This document shows, in pieces, positions 1 through 5,557 of a stretch of 5,557 nt of DNA (position 1 is the first letter of the stretch; each line of letters opens with the position of its first letter). This stretch comes from an uncultured Clostridia bacterium (GTDB lineage: Bacteria; Bacillota; Clostridia; Oscillospirales; Acutalibacteraceae). The notes under the pieces are model-generated. The model saw only the letters and a list, made by a program, of their open reading frames with translations. It ran no database searches and was not told the DNA's origin. The position numbers and the translations under genes are program-made. The DNA lies in assembly GCA_945971755.1 (NCBI GenBank), contig CAMFPJ010000096.1, positions 1 to 5,557 of the forward strand. The letters run 5' to 3'.

Positions 1-45
1 GATTGCCTCTTGTCTCGTGGGCTCGGAGATGTGTATAAGAGACAG
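1..45 (+). other. Retained Illumina Nextera adapter with i7 index (not genomic)
   Basis: This stretch is synthetic library sequence. Bases 1-3 (GAT) match the last bases of the P7 primer. Bases 4-11 (TGCCTCTT) match the Nextera i7 index N711 as written in the adapter. Bases 12-45 match the Nextera read-2 transposase adapter, and its last 19 bases (27-45) are the hyperactive Tn5 mosaic end. The three parts follow each other in exactly the order of a finished library molecule, which rules out chance. The adapter sequences are recalled knowledge; the match is direct reading. The fragment end therefore became the contig end without trimming, and annotation should start at base 46. Confidence 0.98.
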
Positions 46-991
46 CAACCGATGTCCAATAAAGTTCCGGGTTAACAATTGAATTTCTTGCATGAGGTGC
101 TTCGGGAATTGTAACAAGTTCCTTTTCACAAGCAGCAGCATCGTAAAGCTTTTGAAGCATTTCGAAAGGTACAAAAGTATCTTCTTCGCCGTGAATAAAA
201 ATAGTGGGAACGTCAGCTTTTTTCAGTTGGTCAATTGCCGAGGCTTTCTTGAAATCAAAACCTGAGATAGCCTTGTTTACTCTGTTTGCGCTTGAAAGAA
301 TCGGGTCACCCGGGATGTTAATCACTTTGCTGATTTTTTCATCGAAAATGTCCCAAATTGACGTAAAGCCACAGTCGGCAACAGCAACCTTAACATTTGC
401 GGGAAGATTTTCGCCGAGAGCCATCATTGTAGTAGCCGAACCCATTGAAACACCATGGATAATTATTTTGGCGTCAGGGTAATCTTCAACGATATAGTTG
501 ATCCAGTCAATAACATCGAGCCTGTCTTCCCAACCCATTGTAATTCTCTTTGTTTCACTGTCCGCGTGACCGTTCATGCTCGGTGCAATTACATTGTATC
601 CAAGCTCAATGTAATGCTTTGCGTAAACACCCATATTTCTCGGTGATGAGCCGTAACCGTGAACAAGAACGACAAAAATGTCAGAATCCATTTTCGGAAG
701 AAGGTAGTCTGCGTGAAGATTCTTCTTTTTTTGTGTGCTTCTGATAACAATTTTTTCTTTTTCTGCTCTGTCATACCAAATTTTTCCTTGGTCAAGCTCA
801 CCATTAAGATGAATTGTCTTTTCGTCAGTACCTGTATTAGAACTCATATATTTTTTGGCTATAGCAGTGTTAATTCCGCGTCTCGTAAGAGTAAGATAAT
901 AGAAAGCATCACCTACAAGCAAGTAAGTTGCTGCGGCAGTTGCACCGAAACCTACCAAGGTTTTAAGAACTTTTTTTGATTTGTTATTCAT
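46..991 (-). CDS. Membrane-anchored alpha/beta hydrolase, partial at C-terminus
   Basis: Serine hydrolase of the alpha/beta fold, resembling the YqkD/BEM46-type extracytoplasmic hydrolases of Firmicutes; the substrate cannot be told from sequence. The start codon is at 991-989, and 315 full codons are readable before the adapter junction. Residues 1-8 are Lys-rich and residues about 9-33 are hydrophobic (LKTLVGFGATAAATYLLVG), which suggests a signal anchor with the catalytic domain outside the membrane. The oxyanion region is HGYGSS at 111-116. The nucleophile is Ser182 in GVSMG (180-184). The likely acid is Asp271 in HGEED, and the likely base is His300 in EAPHARN. ADCGFTS (205-211) is the usual segment after the nucleophile strand in this subgroup. 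All catalytic residues are present, so only a short C-terminal helix is probably missing, cut by the contig edge and not by mutation. It is transcribed divergently from the operon at 1136, from its own putative promoter. The family call is firm; the physiological role is unknown. Confidence 0.93.
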
Positions 992-995
992 AATA

Positions 996-1005
996 TCACT
1001 TCCTT
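996..1005 (-). promoter_or_regulatory. Ribosome binding site of the alpha/beta hydrolase
   Basis: On the minus strand this reads AAGGAAGTGA, with 8 nt between the end of the AAGGAA core and the ATG at 991-989. It fixes the hydrolase start, because no other in-frame start with such a site lies nearby. Confidence 0.8.
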
Positions 1006-1011
1006 AATTGT

Positions 1012-1040
1012 ATTCTACTCCAAAAATTTACAAATGTCTA
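1012..1040 (-). promoter_or_regulatory. Putative sigma-A promoter for the alpha/beta hydrolase
   Basis: Reading the minus strand, a TAGACA -35 hexamer (1040-1035) is followed after exactly 17 nt by a TAGAAT -10 hexamer (1017-1012). Each matches the sigma-A consensus at five of six positions. Transcription would begin near 1005-1006, giving a leader of only about 14-15 nt that starts essentially at the Shine-Dalgarno sequence. A TACAAT hexamer overlaps the -10 (1012-1007) and could shift the start slightly. This is motif reading only, in an AT-rich region where chance matches are common. Confidence 0.5.
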
Positions 1041-1056
1041 TTAAATTTTATTTAAT
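1040..1056. repeat. AT-rich inverted repeat between divergent promoters
   Basis: ATTAAAT and ATTTAAT form 7-bp perfect arms around a 3-nt TTT centre. The element abuts the -35 of the hydrolase promoter and lies about 15 bp upstream of the -35 of the operon promoter. It could be an operator or an UP-element-like A/T tract. With no G or C in the arms it could also be a chance palindrome. No regulator gene is visible nearby. Confidence 0.3.
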
Positions 1057-1070
1057 TTTGCCTAAATGTG

Positions 1071-1099
1071 TTGTTTTATATAAAAAAGTCTGCTAAAAT
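1071..1099 (+). promoter_or_regulatory. Putative sigma-A promoter of the four-gene operon
   Basis: A TTGTTT -35 (1071-1076) and a TAAAAT -10 (1094-1099) are separated by exactly 17 nt. The -10 is preceded by TGC (1091-1093), giving the extended -10 form TGnTAAAAT. The expected transcription start is about 1105-1107, leaving a leader of roughly 30 nt with the ribosome site of the DivIVA-like gene. No other plausible promoter is obvious between the closely packed downstream genes, so this may drive all four. Confidence 0.6.
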
Positions 1100-1119
1100 A
1101 TATTCGTGAAAATCTGTGC

Positions 1120-1127
1120 AAAGGGTG
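1120..1127 (+). promoter_or_regulatory. Ribosome binding site of the DivIVA-like gene
   Basis: AAAGGGTG lies about 10 nt before the ATG at 1136 and 7 nt before an in-frame GTG at 1133, which immediately precedes that ATG. Either start is possible and they differ by one residue; ATG is preferred. A third in-frame ATG at 1157 has no Shine-Dalgarno sequence in front of it. Confidence 0.6.
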
Positions 1128-1135
1128 CGTAAGTG

Positions 1136-1951
1136 ATGAGTAAAGAAAACATTATTATGAAAACGTCAATTTTCGGCGGATTCAAAAAAGCTGATGTCTT
1201 GTCTTACATTGAAACGCTTCAAAATAATGCTGCCGATGTTTCTGATGAACTAAACAGAAAGAAAAGAGAAGCATTGGAATTACGTCAGAAAATTGAAGAG
1301 CTTGAGCAAAAGGTTGAAGATTTATCAAAAATGACAAAATTGCTTGAAGAAAGGGAAAAACAAATTTTTGAGCTTAATGAGAAGCTTGAGAGTGCGAACA
1401 AAGAGACTGCACAGTGCCGTGAGCGACTTTTTGATTATCAGGATAAAAGCGAGCGTTTAGCACGTGCTGAAAAACAAATCGGTGCGGCTTATATTGATGC
1501 ACGCCGTTATTCCGATGAAATAATAGACAATGCTAAAGCGAAGGCAAAAGATGTTGGTGCATTGGCTTCTCAAGAAGTTAAGAGTCAGGCAAATGAAATC
1601 GAACAACTTCTTCGTGATGTTGACGCTGTTTCCAAAAAGTTTAATTCGTCACTTGAACAATTGCATAAAGATGTTTATGCTCTCAGCACAAAGCTTAATA
1701 ATTCCGCTTCAAATCTTCTAAACATACACACAGAGCTTCCTGCGCTTGACTCACCGAGCATTTATAATGCAGATATGAACCCGGATGAAATTCCCGAGGA
1801 AATTCGCAAGGATATGCCTGATGCAGTGTCAGTTGAAGTTACTGATGACGGCACGGGTCTTACATTTATTTCATACGAGCCGAATTCTGAATTTAACGAA
1901 GACCTTAACATACAACCCGAAGATTTAATTAAAGAGGATAATAATGGCTGA
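1136..1951 (+). CDS. DivIVA-like coiled-coil protein
   Basis: A 271-residue cytoplasmic coiled-coil protein of the DivIVA/GpsB type. Such proteins bind the inner face of curved membrane at division sites or poles and recruit partners. Residues 13-25 (FGGFKKADVLSYI) align without gaps to the N-terminal membrane-binding segment of Bacillus DivIVA (FRGYDEDEVNEFL), keeping the aromatic residues, the second Gly and the Val. The Arg next to the first Phe in Bacillus is Gly here. Residues about 35-110 are a charged heptad-rich coiled coil. Residues about 112-195 are a second long helix with an Ala/Lys-rich stretch like the DivIVA C-terminal region. From about 200 the chain turns acidic and Pro-containing with no recognisable domain, probably a disordered tail. 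It is the first gene of the operon, and its last 8 bp overlap the fumarase beta gene. The GTG at 1133 would add one residue. The family call is good; the precise role (division, polarity or growth) is inferred. Confidence 0.8.
   Translation: MSKENIIMKTSIFGGFKKADVLSYIETLQNNAADVSDELNRKKREALELRQKIEELEQKVEDLSKMTKLLEEREKQIFELNEKLESANKETAQCRERLFDYQDKSERLARAEKQIGAAYIDARRYSDEIIDNAKAKAKDVGALASQEVKSQANEIEQLLRDVDAVSKKFNSSLEQLHKDVYALSTKLNNSASNLLNIHTELPALDSPSIYNADMNPDEIPEEIRKDMPDAVSVEVTDDGTGLTFISYEPNSEFNEDLNIQPEDLIKEDNNG
1931..1937 (+). promoter_or_regulatory. Ribosome binding site of fumarase beta, inside the upstream gene
   Basis: AAAGAGG lies 6 nt before the ATG at 1944, wholly inside the final codons of the DivIVA-like gene. 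Its position fixes the start at 1944 and supports translational coupling across the 8-bp overlap. Confidence 0.8.
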
Positions 1952-2486
1952 ATATAAAATTAACACAAAAGAAATTAAAGATTATGCCGAAAAACTCCGT
2001 GCAGGTGACAGGGTGCTTCTTTCCGGTACGGTTTATACATCACGTGATGCTGCTCACAAAAGAATCAAAGCATTGATTGATGAGGGAAAAGAACTTCCTT
2101 ATGACCTTAACGGTGCGTCGATTTATTATGCAGGGCCTACTCCAACACCTGAAGGTCTTGCGATTGGTTCTTGCGGACCCACAACTTCAAGCAGAATGGA
2201 TAAATTTGCCCCTGAATTTCTCGATTTAGGGCTTAATTCAATGATTGGTAAAGGCCCGAGAAATAAAGCGGTTATAGATGCTATTGTTCGAAACGGTGCC
2301 GTTTATTTTTGTGCTGTCGGCGGTGCAGGTGCAGTTGCTTCAAAATGTATAACGGAGTGTGAAGTAATTGCTTTTGAAGATTTAGGGTGCGAATCAGCTA
2401 AAAGACTTGAGTTTAACGAATTTCCCTTGATAGTGGGAATTGACTGCCACGGTAACAGCCTTTTTGATGTAGGAGATAATAAATGA
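1944..2486 (+). CDS. Class I fumarase / L-tartrate dehydratase, beta subunit
   Basis: A 180-residue protein matching the C-terminal (beta) domain of iron-sulfur class I fumarases and tartrate dehydratases, which interconvert fumarate and malate (or dehydrate tartrate) in the cytoplasm. The length fits a stand-alone beta subunit of a two-subunit enzyme. Family landmarks in order: SGT (27-29), YTSRDAAHKR (31-40), YYAGPTPTPEG (61-71), IGSCGPTTSSRMD (74-86), MIGKG (100-104), VGGAGAVASKCI (125-136) and a closing strand ending in GNSLF (170-174). In this family the [4Fe-4S] cluster ligands lie in the alpha subunit, so this protein alone should not be active. No alpha gene occurs on either side within the window, which is unusual because alpha normally sits directly upstream of beta. 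The gene overlaps its neighbours by 8 bp upstream and 4 bp downstream. Sequence alone does not separate fumarase from tartrate dehydratase; fumarase is the commoner function in gut Clostridia. Confidence 0.92.
   Translation: MAEYKINTKEIKDYAEKLRAGDRVLLSGTVYTSRDAAHKRIKALIDEGKELPYDLNGASIYYAGPTPTPEGLAIGSCGPTTSSRMDKFAPEFLDLGLNSMIGKGPRNKAVIDAIVRNGAVYFCAVGGAGAVASKCITECEVIAFEDLGCESAKRLEFNEFPLIVGIDCHGNSLFDVGDNK
2471..2475 (+). promoter_or_regulatory. Ribosome binding site of the PcrA-type helicase
   Basis: AGGAG lies 7 nt before the ATG at 2483, within the last codons of the fumarase beta gene. It supports the 2483 start over the internal ATG at residue 20 (2540). The start and stop codons share ATGA at 2483-2486. 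Confidence 0.8.
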
Positions 2487-4828
2487 CATCTGAAATTTGT
2501 GAATTAAGAAAAGAAATTATACTTAAAGAATTTAAGAAAATGAATGAAATGCAGCTCAGAGCGGTTTTATCCGTTAATGAGCCGCTTTTAATTCTCGCTG
2601 GTGCAGGCAGCGGAAAAACAACTGTTCTTGTTAACAGAATTGCATATCTAATTAAGTACGGAAATGCTTTTGAAAGCATTGATGTTTACGGATATGTTGA
2701 TGATAGTACGGTTAACCTTTTGAGAAGGTATAGAGACGGAGACTTTTCTGTTTATGAACAGATTAAGAACGTTTTGAAGGTAAATTCACCGAATCCTTGG
2801 GAAATACTTGCAATTACTTTTACAAACAAAGCTGCAAACGAACTTAAAGATCGCTTAAATCTTATGCTTGGTGAATCAGGAAATGATGTCTGGGCAGGCA
2901 CATTTCACTCGGTATGTGTTCGTATTCTGAGACGAAATGCAGAGCGTTTGGGGTATTCAAAGCATTTCACGATTTATGACAGCGATGACAGTAAACGTGT
3001 GATGAAGGAGGTTCAAAGACTTCTTAATATTGATGACAAATTTTTATCTCATAAAACAATTCTCAATAAAATCAGTAACGCTAAGGATATGCTTGTTTCG
3101 CCAAAAGAGTATTCATCGCTTGCAAGTGAAAATTACGGTGAAAAGCAAATCGGCGAATGCTATGAGAAATATCAAAAACTTCTCAAAAACGCAGATGCAA
3201 TGGATTTTGATGATATTATTGTAAACACAATTAAACTTTTAGAAGAAAATAAAGACATAAGAGAATATTATCAAAATAAATTTAAGTATGTTTTGGTGGA
3301 TGAATATCAAGACACTAACCACGCGCAATTTGTGCTTACAAAGCTTCTCTCGGAAGGCTATAATAACATTTGCGTTGTCGGCGACGATGACCAGAGTATT
3401 TATAAATTCCGCGGTGCTACCATTGAGAATATTTTAAGTTTTGAAAAGAATTTCAAAAACGCAAGGGTAATAAGACTTGAACAGAATTACCGCTCAACTC
3501 AAAATATTTTGGACGGTGCAAATGCTGTTATTTCTCATAATGAGCAAAGAAAAGGTAAAGAACTTTGGACTGATAATGGTCAAGGCGAAAAAATACTTTT
3601 GAACACTCTTGACGACGAGTACGGAGAGGGAAAATTTATTTGCGATGAAATAATGACTCAAATGCAAAAGGGCAAAAAATTCTCTGACTTTGCCGTGCTT
3701 TACCGAATGAACGCAATGTCAAACACAATTGAGCGTGCATTGGTTCGAAGCGGAATACCGTACAGAATTATCGGTGGTCACAAGTTCTATGACCGTATGG
3801 AAATTAAAGATGCACTTGCATATTTAAGCGTTGTTGCAAATCCTAACGACTCTGTTCGTCTTGAAAGAATAATAAATGTTCCCAAAAGGGGAATCGGCGC
3901 TACAACAATTGCCTATGCAAAAGAAATAGCAGACGGATTAGGTTTAAGTCTTTTTGAGGTTATTAAGCAGGCTGATGAGTACGAAAAGCTTTCACGTTCT
4001 GCATCAAAACTTCGTGAATTTACTGATATGATTGAAAGTTTTCATGATTTGTCACTTCGTGAATCTCCGTCGTCTGTGTTTATGTCACTTATTGAAGAAA
4101 CGGGATATAAAAAATCTCTTGCAACTGATAAAGAAAAACTTGAAGACAGACTTCAAAACCTTGACGAGCTTAATTCCAACCTTATAAAATTTCGTGAGGA
4201 AAATCCTGAGGGTGAGCTTGCAGATTTTCTTGAAGAAGTTGCACTTCTTACTGACATTGATAATTACAATGCCGATGCAGAAACCGTTGTACTTATGACA
4301 CTCCATTCTTCAAAAGGACTTGAGTTTCCTGTTGTTTTCATTTCGGGAATGGAAGAGGGAATTTTCCCGGGAATGCAATCAATGTATGACCCGGCTGAGA
4401 TTGAGGAAGAAAGAAGACTTGCTTATGTTGGCATTACCCGTGCAAAAGAACGTCTTTATCTTCTTAACACAAGGGCAAGAATGCTGTACGGTTCAACAAA
4501 ATATAATGTTCCGTCAAGATTTATCAGTGAACTTCCCGAAGAGTGCTGTAAATCTCTTGTTAAACCTGTTGCAAGAAATGTTAATCGGTTTGAAAGACCT
4601 GCAAATGCTCTGAAAAAACCTGTTACACGTGGTTTTACCTTTGGCGAAACGTCTAAAAAAAGTACTGATACTTTTTCAGTCGGTGACCAAGTTAAGCATA
4701 GAGCATTTGGCGATGGTATGATTATTTCGCTTAAACCCATGGGCAATGACGTACTTATGGAAATTTCTTTTGATAAAGTCGGCACTAAAAAGATTATGGC
4801 AAATATGGGTGCAGTTAAAAAGATTTAA
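2483..4828 (+). CDS. pcrA: ATP-dependent DNA helicase, UvrD/PcrA type
   Basis: A superfamily 1A 3'-5' DNA helicase of 781 residues, involved in nucleotide excision repair, replication-fork upkeep and removal of RNA polymerase or recombinase from DNA. Motifs in order: Q motif with Gln24 in MNEMQLRAV; Walker A GAGSGKT (40-46); motif Ia ITFTNKAANELKDR (111-124); motif Ib AGTFHSVCVRILRR (138-151); Walker B DEYQD (273-277); motif III VVGDDDQSIYKFRGA (298-312); motif IV EQNYRST (333-339); motif V LMTLHSSKGLEFP (604-616); motif VI RRLAYVGITRAKERL (644-658). All ATPase residues are present. Residues 731-781 (KHRAFGDGMI and following) form the C-terminal Tudor-like domain that binds RNA polymerase in PcrA/UvrD, which separates it from Rep. 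Residues about 58-104 hold roughly 40 extra residues between motifs I and Ia compared with Bacillus/Geobacillus PcrA. The gene starts inside the fumarase beta stop codon and ends 13 nt before the DUF218 gene. Orthology to pcrA is inferred from domain architecture. Confidence 0.95.
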   Translation: MTSEICELRKEIILKEFKKMNEMQLRAVLSVNEPLLILAGAGSGKTTVLVNRIAYLIKYGNAFESIDVYGYVDDSTVNLLRRYRDGDFSVYEQIKNVLKVNSPNPWEILAITFTNKAANELKDRLNLMLGESGNDVWAGTFHSVCVRILRRNAERLGYSKHFTIYDSDDSKRVMKEVQRLLNIDDKFLSHKTILNKISNAKDMLVSPKEYSSLASENYGEKQIGECYEKYQKLLKNADAMDFDDIIVNTIKLLEENKDIREYYQNKFKYVLVDEYQDTNHAQFVLTKLLSEGYNNICVVGDDDQSIYKFRGATIENILSFEKNFKNARVIRLEQNYRSTQNILDGANAVISHNEQRKGKELWTDNGQGEKILLNTLDDEYGEGKFICDEIMTQMQKGKKFSDFAVLYRMNAMSNTIERALVRSGIPYRIIGGHKFYDRMEIKDALAYLSVVANPNDSVRLERIINVPKRGIGATTIAYAKEIADGLGLSLFEVIKQADEYEKLSRSASKLREFTDMIESFHDLSLRESPSSVFMSLIEETGYKKSLATDKEKLEDRLQNLDELNSNLIKFREENPEGELADFLEEVALLTDIDNYNADAETVVLMTLHSSKGLEFPVVFISGMEEGIFPGMQSMYDPAEIEEERRLAYVGITRAKERLYLLNTRARMLYGSTKYNVPSRFISELPEECCKSLVKPVARNVNRFERPANALKKPVTRGFTFGETSKKSTDTFSVGDQVKHRAFGDGMIISLKPMGNDVLMEISFDKVGTKKIMANMGAVKKI

Positions 4829-4829
4829 C

Positions 4830-4837
4830 GGAAGTGA
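4830..4837 (+). promoter_or_regulatory. Ribosome binding site deciding the DUF218 gene start
   Basis: GGAAGTGA follows the pcrA stop codon at once and leaves 7 nt between GGAAG and the ATG at 4842. The open frame runs upstream to 4746 inside pcrA, but that longer start has no site like this, and its 32 extra residues are out-of-frame pcrA sequence. Confidence 0.85.
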
Positions 4838-4841
4838 TTCT

Positions 4842-5453
4842 ATGAATAAAACTTCAAAACGTATTCTTAAAGCCTTTGGTTGTGTTTTAGCGCTTCCTGC
4901 CGTATTCTATATGCCGTTTGTAGTGGCAGACGCGGTCAAAAAATATGATGATGAGTGTGAATATTTGATGATTCTTGGTTGTAATATCATCGGTGAAGAC
5001 ACTCCGAGCAAACAATTAGTTGACCGAATGGACAGAGCGGTTGAATATTTGTATTCTCACCAAAACACTTTAGCGGTTGCCTGCGGGGGTTGCTTTAGAT
5101 CAAAACAGACAGTATCAGAAGCAGAAATAATTAAGAAATATCTTGTAAATAAAGGGATAAATGAAAATAGAATTCTGCTTGAAGATAAATCAACCACTAC
5201 TTACGAGAATTTTCAATTTGCTCTAAGAATTATCAGAGAACATTCCGGAAACAGTACAAATAATACGAGAATTGCTTTTCTCACAAGTGATTATCATATT
5301 TTCCGTTCCGGAATAATAGCAAAACAAAGCGGAATAGGCAATGTACTTAAAGTATCGGCAACAACCCACGGAAAGTCAGTAAAGAGTTATATTCGCGAGT
5401 ACTTTGTTGGTTATGACTTCGGTTACAGATTATTAAAAAATATGAGGAAATAA
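4842..5453 (+). CDS. YdcF/SanA/ElyC-type DUF218 membrane protein
   Basis: A 203-residue protein of the DUF218 family. Members include E. coli SanA and ElyC, linked to envelope integrity and peptidoglycan or polysaccharide-carrier metabolism; the biochemical activity is poorly defined, and for Firmicutes members it is largely unknown. Residues 1-10 are basic (MNKTSKRILK) and about 11-29 are hydrophobic, suggesting a single N-terminal membrane anchor with the domain outside. Family landmarks: LMILGCN (42-48); PSKQLVDRMDRAVEYL (55-70), the P-S-x-x-L-x-x-R pattern; CGG (81-83); SEAEIIKKYLVNKGI (92-106); LLEDKSTTTYEN (112-123); and LTSDYHIFRS (147-156), the family's TSxYHxxRA-like signature. The domain is full length, ending soon after the last helix. 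It is the last visible operon gene, 13 nt behind pcrA. Its N-terminus and ribosome site resemble those of the hydrolase gene at 991. The family assignment is firm; the function is not. Confidence 0.9.
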   Translation: MNKTSKRILKAFGCVLALPAVFYMPFVVADAVKKYDDECEYLMILGCNIIGEDTPSKQLVDRMDRAVEYLYSHQNTLAVACGGCFRSKQTVSEAEIIKKYLVNKGINENRILLEDKSTTTYENFQFALRIIREHSGNSTNNTRIAFLTSDYHIFRSGIIAKQSGIGNVLKVSATTHGKSVKSYIREYFVGYDFGYRLLKNMRK

Positions 5454-5557
5454 TATAGGTAATGAATTTTACGGTTGCACTCAATTTCCAAAGTGTAGGG
5501 GAATAATTCAAATAAAATAATAATTTTTCTCATAATTAAAATTGCATAGAATATAGA
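5454..5557. other. AT-rich 3' flank without a recognised feature
   Basis: After the DUF218 stop codon there are 104 bases of AT-rich sequence up to the contig edge. I find no intrinsic terminator with a GC stem and a following U-run, no coding frame of meaningful length and no tRNA. The operon may continue, or its terminator may lie past the edge. Confidence 0.6.

Noticed and set aside
27..45. Tn5 mosaic end suggesting a natural transposon insertion
   Set aside because: It is embedded in the full Nextera read-2 adapter with an index and P7 remnant before it, so it comes from library preparation.
204..979. Plus-strand open frames and a short minus-strand frame across the hydrolase gene
   Set aside because: They are shadow frames of the minus-strand alpha/beta hydrolase, which has complete catalytic motifs and a good ribosome site; none of the shadows has recognisable protein character.
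4456..4785. Antisense open frame of 109 codons over the 3' part of pcrA
   Set aside because: No ribosome site or family resemblance was seen, and it lies fully antisense to conserved helicase motif VI and the C-terminal domain.
4746..4841. A longer DUF218 protein starting 32 residues upstream inside pcrA
   Set aside because: The extra residues are pcrA coding sequence read out of frame, while the ATG at 4842 has a well-spaced GGAAGTGA site and starts a typical signal anchor.
5476..5497. Possible hairpin TGCACT / AGTGTA as an operon terminator
   Set aside because: The stem is only 6 bp with one G-U pair and a 10-nt loop, and no U-run follows directly, so it does not meet the pattern of an intrinsic terminator.
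5462..5506. A 14-codon reading frame after the DUF218 gene (MNFTVALNFQSVGE)
   Set aside because: It is too short, the AGG before it is too close to the ATG for a good ribosome site, and nothing suggests a leader peptide.
5524..5552. A TAGAAT -10-like box near the contig edge as a promoter for a further gene
   Set aside because: The hexamer 17 nt upstream is a poor -35 match, the region is nearly all A/T, and no gene follows within the window.

Overview
The window looks like a low-GC piece of a Firmicutes (Clostridia) chromosome, most likely from the Oscillospiraceae/Ruminococcaceae group. This rests on AT-rich codon use, strong Shine-Dalgarno sites, a DivIVA-like protein with an FGGFKKAD-type N-terminus, a PcrA-type helicase with a large insertion after motif I, and a two-subunit-type fumarase beta chain. 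The taxonomic call is an inference from protein character, not a search result. The first 45 bases are not genomic. They are the end of an Illumina P7 primer, an i7 index and the Nextera read-2 transposon adapter, so this is an untrimmed contig end and the real sequence starts at base 46.

Layout. Bases 46-991 (minus strand) encode a membrane-anchored alpha/beta hydrolase. It is complete at its N-terminus, has all its catalytic residues, and loses only its C-terminal end to the contig edge. Bases 992-1135 are a divergent intergenic region with a plausible sigma-A promoter for each direction and an AT-rich inverted repeat between them. From 1136 to 5453 four plus-strand genes are packed as an apparent operon: a DivIVA-like coiled-coil protein (1136-1951), a fumarase/tartrate dehydratase beta subunit (1944-2486), a UvrD/PcrA helicase (2483-4828) and a YdcF/SanA-type DUF218 membrane protein (4842-5453). 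Junctions are an 8-bp overlap, an ATGA overlap and a 13-nt gap, so translational coupling is likely. The last 104 bases are AT-rich and hold no convincing gene or terminator.

How the genes fit together. The operon mixes cell division or polarity (DivIVA-like), central carbon metabolism (fumarase beta), DNA repair and replication (PcrA) and envelope biology (DUF218). No single pathway joins them, and this may simply be a conserved housekeeping cluster. The points most worth a second look are the fumarase beta subunit without an adjacent alpha subunit, the roughly 40-residue insertion in helicase domain 1A, and the retained sequencing adapter. I see no CRISPR array, insertion sequence, phage gene, tRNA, rRNA or defence system, and no convincing undescribed multi-gene system.
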